A stretch of DNA of 64,000 bases from Brevibacillus_C sp046036945 (lineage in GTDB: Bacteria > Bacillota > Bacilli > Brevibacillales > Brevibacillaceae). The stretch is from assembly GCF_046036945.1 (NCBI RefSeq), contig NZ_JBJQOQ010000009.1:1-64000 (forward strand), given 5' to 3'. The notes below the pieces were generated by a model. It had not been told where the DNA came from, did no database searches, and saw nothing but the letters and a program-made list of their open reading frames with translations. Positions 59,060 to 64,000 of the stretch are shown in pieces. A program made the position numbers and the translations under genes. Each line of letters begins with the position of its first letter. Position 1 is the first letter of the stretch.

Positions 59060-59775
59060 GGATTCCCACCCCCTTCCATTTGAGCATACAGCTCGTCCGC
59101 TGATTCTACATTGGATTCGTCGAAATGCTTCGGCAGCATATCCGCAATCTTGCGAATCTGTGTGCACTGATCGGGTCTGATAAACTGGATCACGCCATTT
59201 CTCATCACCGGATTCCATAAACGCACTTCCATTTGGTTTCTGCCCGTTTCATCCGGATAACTGATGCCATGGACCATATTTCCCAGATGGATGTCGCCGT
59301 AGTTATCGTAGAATCCATTTCCTTCTCCAAAGCGACACGGTTCCACATAAGCTTGGCATTCACGCGTACCAAGAAAGATATCCCTACGACCGCCAGCCAG
59401 CAGAGAGCGCTTCAAGATATTGTGATGCTTGTGTTCGTTGCGGTCATAAGCCAAGTCGGGACGATTCATGTTGAATTCAAAATAACCCTTCACTTGATAA
59501 CGAACATCCCTCAGGTAAGTATAATTGGCCAGAGTATTTCCTCCGCCGTACTCAATCGGGCGAACCCCTTTGGATTCCATACGAATGGGATTCATTATGC
59601 GAACGGAATCTATTACCATGATGAGTGTTGGTTTCCAGTAAATACTTTCCAATATTCCCTTCAGTGCTTGATATGTGGGGACCTGGTACGATAATTTTTC
59701 TCCACCCAGTTTGGTTAATGGATCGGTAAAAAGGGCGTAATCTCCATATACTTCGAATTCAATTGAGTTTCTCAT
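59056..59775 (-). CDS. cas5: CRISPR RNA endonuclease Cas5 (Cas5d)
   Basis: 239 residues. It starts MRNSIEFEVYGDYALFTDPLTKLGGEKLSYQVPTYQALKGILESIYWKPT, the Cas5d hallmark. In type I-C, which lacks Cas6, this protein cuts the repeat and keeps the crRNA 5' handle. ATG 59775 is preceded by AAGGAGGTG; upstream in-frame codons lack a site. 58 bases after cas3. Confidence 0.95.
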   Translation of the reverse strand: MRNSIEFEVYGDYALFTDPLTKLGGEKLSYQVPTYQALKGILESIYWKPTLIMVIDSVRIMNPIRMESKGVRPIEYGGGNTLANYTYLRDVRYQVKGYFEFNMNRPDLAYDRNEHKHHNILKRSLLAGGRRDIFLGTRECQAYVEPCRFGEGNGFYDNYGDIHLGNMVHGISYPDETGRNQMEVRLWNPVMRNGVIQFIRPDQCTQIRKIADMLPKHFDESNVESADELYAQMEGGGNP

Positions 59776-59833
59776 GGTTTCACCTCCTTTCTTTGAATAA
59801 TCAATCATATCCACTTATTCCTTTGCTGTCATT

Positions 59834-62269
59834 TCAATAGATACTCAAATCAAACTGACTGTCGTTTTGGATGTCAAGACCAAACTCCTGGCTGTAAGCC
59901 CCTTCCTTTAGTACCAGCACCCTTCCGTCGAGACAAGTCGCTAATCCGCCATTTTGTGATAAGAGCTTCAGTTCAAACTCAAACAAATTGATTGTAAATT
60001 GCTGTGCCTTGCGCAATAATCGCGTGAGATCCTCAATACTGCGTTCCCCGTTCAATTCGGCAATGATGTTCTTTCCCTCATCCCCATATGGAACGATAAC
60101 CGCAGTCGTAAGATCGTCGATAACACGGAAATGTTCGGCCGCTGTGCGGTAGCTGTTGGCCAAAAATAAAGGAGGCCGTTCTTGATACTTACTGCAATAG
60201 GCTTGATAGTAAGAATTATCAATTTTATTGGCGGACAATAATTCCGTCATTTCTTTTCTTAACTTCGGTATGGGATAATTCAACTCTGATTTATATTTGG
60301 TATAAAGCTCTTTAAAATACTTTTCCATCGCTTGTACCGACAGAATATGACCACCATGGCATGTCCGATCCCGTTTCAGATCAATAAGAATCTTTTTCGA
60401 GATTTCTTTGCCGAACTTGATTTCTTTTAAATGATTCAGATTTTCCTCTACATGATCAATAACGTATACTTGTTGGATTTCCCGCTCTCCATGCCGGTTG
60501 CAGCGTCCTGCTGCCTGCGCAATGGAATCCAGCCCGGCCAGAGAACGAATGACGCATGCAAAGCTCACATCCACCCCTGCTTCGATCAATTGTGTACTGA
60601 TGCAGATGATCTTGTTTCCCTTCTTCAAATGATCGCGCACTTCTCCTAGAAGATCGTTCCGATGGGCCGCACACATCGATGTGCTCAGGTGATAGACCGG
60701 AACGTTGCTCACTTTCGTTTTTAATTGATCGTACAACTTTTTCACAACGGATTTCGTATTTAATATGACGAGAACGCTTTGGACTTCTTCTATTTTCTCC
60801 GTTACAAAATCAGATAACTTGTCGTGATCAAAATCTTCACTTGTCGCTCGATCTATAACTTCTACTCGTTTAAAGGCTTCAATAACGTGTTCCAGGTTAT
60901 CGATCATCTCTGCGTGTGTGCCGATCTCCAGCCTGTTTTCAACGAAATCTAGTGCGGGCTGTGTTGCTGTACACAGTACGATGCTGGAATGGCCGTACAT
61001 TTGCAAAAAGTTCAATGCTTGATTGAACAAAGAGACACATGACACAGGAACCTTTTGTACTTCGTCAAAGATGATGACGGATTCACATAAATTGTGAAGC
61101 CGTCTGATGTTTCTGCTTCCGTTGGCATAAAACACATTTAAAAACTGCACCATCGTTGTAAAGATAATGGGGACATCCCAGTTGTCTTTGGCCAGTTTTA
61201 GCTTTTGCTGAACATTGATGAAACCGTCAAAGTTCTCATCGTCATCGTTGATATCGTCAACCACGTTGGAATGATGCTCCAAAATATTGGAGTCGTCCAT
61301 GAGAATTTTGCGTATTTCTGCCGCGTTCTGCTCAATGATCGTCGTATAAGGTACGACGTAAATGATGTGCTTCTTGTGGTATGTTGCGGCGTGTTTCAGC
61401 GCATATCTCAAACTGGCCAAAGTCTTGCCGCCGCCGGTTGGAATGGATAGGGTATAGATGCCTGACGGTTTCTCGGCAAAATGGTCGCATTGTCTGGACA
61501 TTTCGCTTCTTAATCGTTGAATAGCCGATTGGGTACTGCCCTGTTTTGCAAAAGAGTCAATCTTTTTCATTAGTCTGTCGTAGTATGCGGCAAAGAGTTT
61601 ATCATGATCTCGTACTGATTCATCTATCTTATTCTCTTCAAATAAACGAGTGTTCGTTCGATCAGCGTCTATTAGTGTGCTGAAAATAAATTTAGTTAAG
61701 AACATTAGCTTCGTTTCGGTACTTGCTGAAGATGCTTTCCCCATATATGCTTCTAATTCAGCAGCAGCCTCATCTACATAATGGTGAAAATCCACCTCGC
61801 TCATCACATACTTAAAAAACCTGTGCTCTATCAATTCATATTCTTCTAGTACTTTATCCCGTACGCGCTGCAAATAGTTGGATTCTAAATCCGGATTCAG
61901 AAAATCTTGGAGATAGGAATGATGAGAGATGATCGCATTTCCCACAATTTCCGCCAATAATCCTTTATGCAGTTTGTCTCTCCCAGAATGGAACAACTTG
62001 TAAATGAATTTTCCGCCTGCAGTCGAGTGATCGACGCTTCCGCGCCTTGGCGGAGAATCAGGATTGTTAACTGCATCAAGTATGTATTCTCTAAATTCAT
62101 TCGTATACTTCCCCATATCGTGAAGCATACCCGCCAGCCCGGCTATATGCTTGACGCCAAGTTTCTCTCCGAAAGATTCGGCGAGTTCTTTTACGCCTAG
62201 CAGATGTTCTTCCACGGTTTGGACTTGATGGTCGCTTTCGCGAATGTGAGCAATAAAATTCAATTTCAT
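59834..62269 (-). CDS. cas3: CRISPR effector nuclease-helicase Cas3
   Basis: About 811 residues with an N-terminal HD nuclease (EHLLGVKELAESFGEKLGVKHIAGLAGMLHDMGKY) fused to a superfamily 2 helicase. Walker A is SIPTGGGKTLASLRYALKHA, the DEAD-box is IIFDEVQ, and motif VI is QAAGRCNRHGE. It unwinds and degrades DNA marked by Cascade. Two starts are possible: ATG 62269 (or TTG 62263), right after GGGAGGAG and matching the family N-terminus, or ATG 62344 with GGAAGG seven bases upstream and a 25-residue non-family extension. First gene of the cas operon. Confidence 0.95.
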   Translation of the reverse strand: MKLNFIAHIRESDHQVQTVEEHLLGVKELAESFGEKLGVKHIAGLAGMLHDMGKYTNEFREYILDAVNNPDSPPRRGSVDHSTAGGKFIYKLFHSGRDKLHKGLLAEIVGNAIISHHSYLQDFLNPDLESNYLQRVRDKVLEEYELIEHRFFKYVMSEVDFHHYVDEAAAELEAYMGKASSASTETKLMFLTKFIFSTLIDADRTNTRLFEENKIDESVRDHDKLFAAYYDRLMKKIDSFAKQGSTQSAIQRLRSEMSRQCDHFAEKPSGIYTLSIPTGGGKTLASLRYALKHAATYHKKHIIYVVPYTTIIEQNAAEIRKILMDDSNILEHHSNVVDDINDDDENFDGFINVQQKLKLAKDNWDVPIIFTTMVQFLNVFYANGSRNIRRLHNLCESVIIFDEVQKVPVSCVSLFNQALNFLQMYGHSSIVLCTATQPALDFVENRLEIGTHAEMIDNLEHVIEAFKRVEVIDRATSEDFDHDKLSDFVTEKIEEVQSVLVILNTKSVVKKLYDQLKTKVSNVPVYHLSTSMCAAHRNDLLGEVRDHLKKGNKIICISTQLIEAGVDVSFACVIRSLAGLDSIAQAAGRCNRHGEREIQQVYVIDHVEENLNHLKEIKFGKEISKKILIDLKRDRTCHGGHILSVQAMEKYFKELYTKYKSELNYPIPKLRKEMTELLSANKIDNSYYQAYCSKYQERPPLFLANSYRTAAEHFRVIDDLTTAVIVPYGDEGKNIIAELNGERSIEDLTRLLRKAQQFTINLFEFELKLLSQNGGLATCLDGRVLVLKEGAYSQEFGLDIQNDSQFDLSIY

Positions 62270-62396
62270 CTCCTCCCATACACACTGATTCCCTGTACCC
62301 ATAAGTTGGATACCACAATTATTAACATAGTTCGATAGACTCATTTAAATACCTTCCAAATTACCCAAAATATCGACTGAAACTTCCCGATATCGC

Positions 62397-62432
62397 AAAA
62401 AACAAAAAACACTCCCGGTTCTTGGGGAATGT
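62397..62432 (-). terminator. Terminator hairpin between array 2 and cas3
   Basis: On the minus strand ACATTCCC (62432-62425) pairs with GGGAGTGT (62416-62409), one G-U pair, and is followed by TTTTTTGTTTTTTG (62409-62397). It would end leftward transcripts from array 2, or attenuate a cas transcript starting near 62442. Confidence 0.65.
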
Positions 62433-62448
62433 TAATCAATTCAGCTTT

Positions 62449-62501
62449 ATTATATTGTCTGAGCAATATACCCTTGGTCTATATATTTTTAGAGCAATAT
62501 A
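62449..62501 (-). promoter_or_regulatory. Possible cas promoter with direct repeats
   Basis: A perfect -10 TATAAT (62454-62449) with only a weak -35. Two exact copies of GAGCAATATA on the plus strand (62461-62470 and 62492-62501) are 31 bases apart, about three helical turns, immediately upstream: candidate regulator sites. Confidence 0.4.
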
Positions 62502-62561
62502 TTTTTAATCTTCCTATCCGTTAAGAGTACCCTACCTCGTCTACCACAAACAGTAGGTAGT

Positions 62562-64000
62562 CTTCAATCTGACTCATCGTTGTAGGATGCGACCAACGAA
62601 CATCGACCAATACCGGAAATGCACTGGATTTCAATCCACGCATCCGTGTAGGATGCGACGCCAGTATCCCTATGTTGTAGGCACACAGTTGTTATTTCAA
62701 TCCACGCATCCGTGTAGGATGCGACTTAATGTAAGCAGAAACCAGAGTTAATGTATACACATTTCAATCCACGCATCCGTGTAGGATGCGACTAGCTCAT
62801 ACTTTACAAGACATTGAACAGGAAAATTTCAATCCACGCATCCGTGTAGGATGCGACCAAGACGATCGCCAAAAGCCTGGATGCCATGAAATTTCAATCC
62901 ACGCATCCGTGTAGGATGCGACGCCCTTTGGGAAATCGGGTAGTTTACCCCTAGCAATTTCAATCCACGCATCCGTGTAGGATGCGACTAACGATGACCG
63001 TATAGATCCAGGGAGCAACCACATTTCAATCCACGCATCCGTGTAGGATGCGACCTCCGCCTGTCAGCGCATGCGCACGTTCGCGGAACATTTCAATCCA
63101 CGCATCCGTGTAGGATGCGACGCGGTAAGCCGCGCAGATCCCGCCCGTCGTAATGGAATTTCAATCCACGCATCCGTGTAGGATGCGACCCAACCATGCG
63201 ATGACGCGGGCCTCGATGGCGGAATTTCAATCCACGCATCCGTGTAGGATGCGACAATAAAGTAGCTGCCATTGACTTTTTCCATAATTATTTCAATCCA
63301 CGCATCCGTGTAGGATGCGACGGCAGCGGTACGCCACATTTCCGTAGGCATCAATATTTCAATCCACGCATCCGTGTAGGATGCGACACGAAAAGAACAC
63401 GGAAGCCATCACCGCTTTAAAAATTTCAATCCACGCATCCGTGTAGGATGCGACGAGCGTTTCACCAAGGTGGAAGACGACCCCGAAACAATTTCAATCC
63501 ACGCATCCGTGTAGGATGCGACTTTTTACAACTTCAATAAGGTAGCCAACCGCTACTATATTTCAATCCACGCATCCGTGTAGGATGCGACGGGGTTGAC
63601 CTCACCCCGATTAAAGACAGAGTGACATTTCAATCCACGCATCCGTGTAGGATGCGACCACCGGAAAGATCAGCTTGTGATTCATCTTTTTGGATTTCAA
63701 TCCACGCATCCGTGTAGGATGCGACGTATTCACCAGACCTTTATTTCCGCCTTTCGGCCAATTTCAATCCACGCATCCGTGTAGGATGCGACATTTCCGT
63801 AAGCTCTTATGTTACTGGTATGGCTGTATTTCAATCCACGCATCCGTGTAGGATGCGACGCTATCCGACAGATGATGCCGGTACACACATTTTTATTTCA
63901 ATCCACGCATCCGTGTAGGATGCGACTCCTGTCATGTTTGACGGAGTACCTATTGAAGGAATTTCAATCCACGCATCCGTGTAGGATGCGACGAGGGAGA
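62562..64000 (-). CRISPR. Type I-C CRISPR array 2: 21 full repeats plus a degenerate end, open at right edge
   Basis: The same 32-base repeat and orientation as array 1. Full repeats run from 62628-62659 to 63961-63992 with spacers of about 33-36 bases. The leftmost unit (62562-62593) keeps only the GTAGGATGCGAC half, so this is the old, leader-distal end. The leader must lie beyond the window. The array sits upstream of cas3 and transcribes toward it, stopped by the hairpin at 62397-62432. Confidence 0.97.

Noticed and set aside
59060..59218. N-terminal extension of Cas8c
   Set aside because: The extra 53 codons lie inside cas5 in another frame without a ribosome binding site, and Cas8c proteins start at MSWLLNLYE.
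1..64000. tRNA, rRNA, insertion sequences, prophage genes or integrase genes
   Set aside because: None was recognised by reading both strands; no transposase or integrase motif and no terminal inverted repeats with target duplications were seen.

Overview
The window looks like chromosomal DNA of a Gram-positive, endospore-former-type Firmicute, most likely of the Paenibacillaceae/Brevibacillus kind. The reasons are strong GGAGG-type ribosome binding sites, frequent GTG/TTG starts, TTGACA/TATAAT promoters, cre-like sites, HPr with both the His and Ser phosphorylation positions, LevR-type PTS regulators, class Ib NrdIEF and a LytR-CpsA-Psr protein. The genus is an inference. No rRNA or tRNA gene was seen. 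Most of the window is G+C rich; the stretch from about 39.6 to 49 kb is visibly A+T richer.

Layout. (1) 0-0.45 kb: the start of a gene cut by the left edge, and a 49-codon gene behind a palindrome-controlled promoter. (2) 0.4-14.1 kb: a galactitol-family PTS locus for an unknown polyol. A regulator, EIIA, EIIC, EIIB, a zinc alcohol dehydrogenase, two SDR dehydrogenases, a cysteine-less EIIB paralogue and a GpsA-like dehydrogenase read leftward from one sigma-54 promoter. A second LevR-type regulator plus HPr reads from its own sigma-54 promoter. (3) 14.3-16.4 kb: housekeeping and small genes. (4) 16.4-20.3 kb: nrdIEF behind a cobalamin riboswitch. (5) 20.4-25.5 kb: an NhaC-type antiporter and a class III aminotransferase, apparently driven by a sigma-54 promoter and an adjacent PAS/AAA+ activator with two palindromic upstream sites. 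(6) 25.6-27.7 kb: a WYL regulator and a diguanylate cyclase. (7) 27.9-37.3 kb: an autoinducer-2 (Lsr) locus, lsrR-lsrK-cupin-class II aldolase divergent from lsrACDB, with a damaged RraA-family gene. (8) 37.6-39.5 kb: a LytR-CpsA-Psr gene flanked by two copies of a small-RNA-like element, then a membrane protein. (9) 40-48.9 kb: a sugar-acid-type catabolic cluster (MFS permease, ThDP enzyme, IlvD/Edd dehydratase, 2-hydroxyacid dehydrogenase, DHDPS-family and HpcH/HpaI aldolases, GntR repressor) with matching operators at two promoters. (10) 49-51.8 kb: a MocR regulator and an aminotransferase. (11) 52.2-64 kb: a complete type I-C CRISPR-Cas locus (cas3-cas5-cas8c-cas7-cas4-cas1-cas2) between two arrays with the same repeat; the right array runs off the window.

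The window is rich in inducible carbon-uptake loci, and three of its promoters match the sigma-54 consensus. The points most worth a second look are the PTS locus with paired regulators (one lacking the EIIA-Man histidine) and an EIIB lacking its cysteine; the Lsr locus with a non-standard set of degradation enzymes; the duplicated small-RNA-like elements; the 33-codon ORF with a diverged second copy in the sugar-acid cluster; and the B12 riboswitch on a class Ib reductase.
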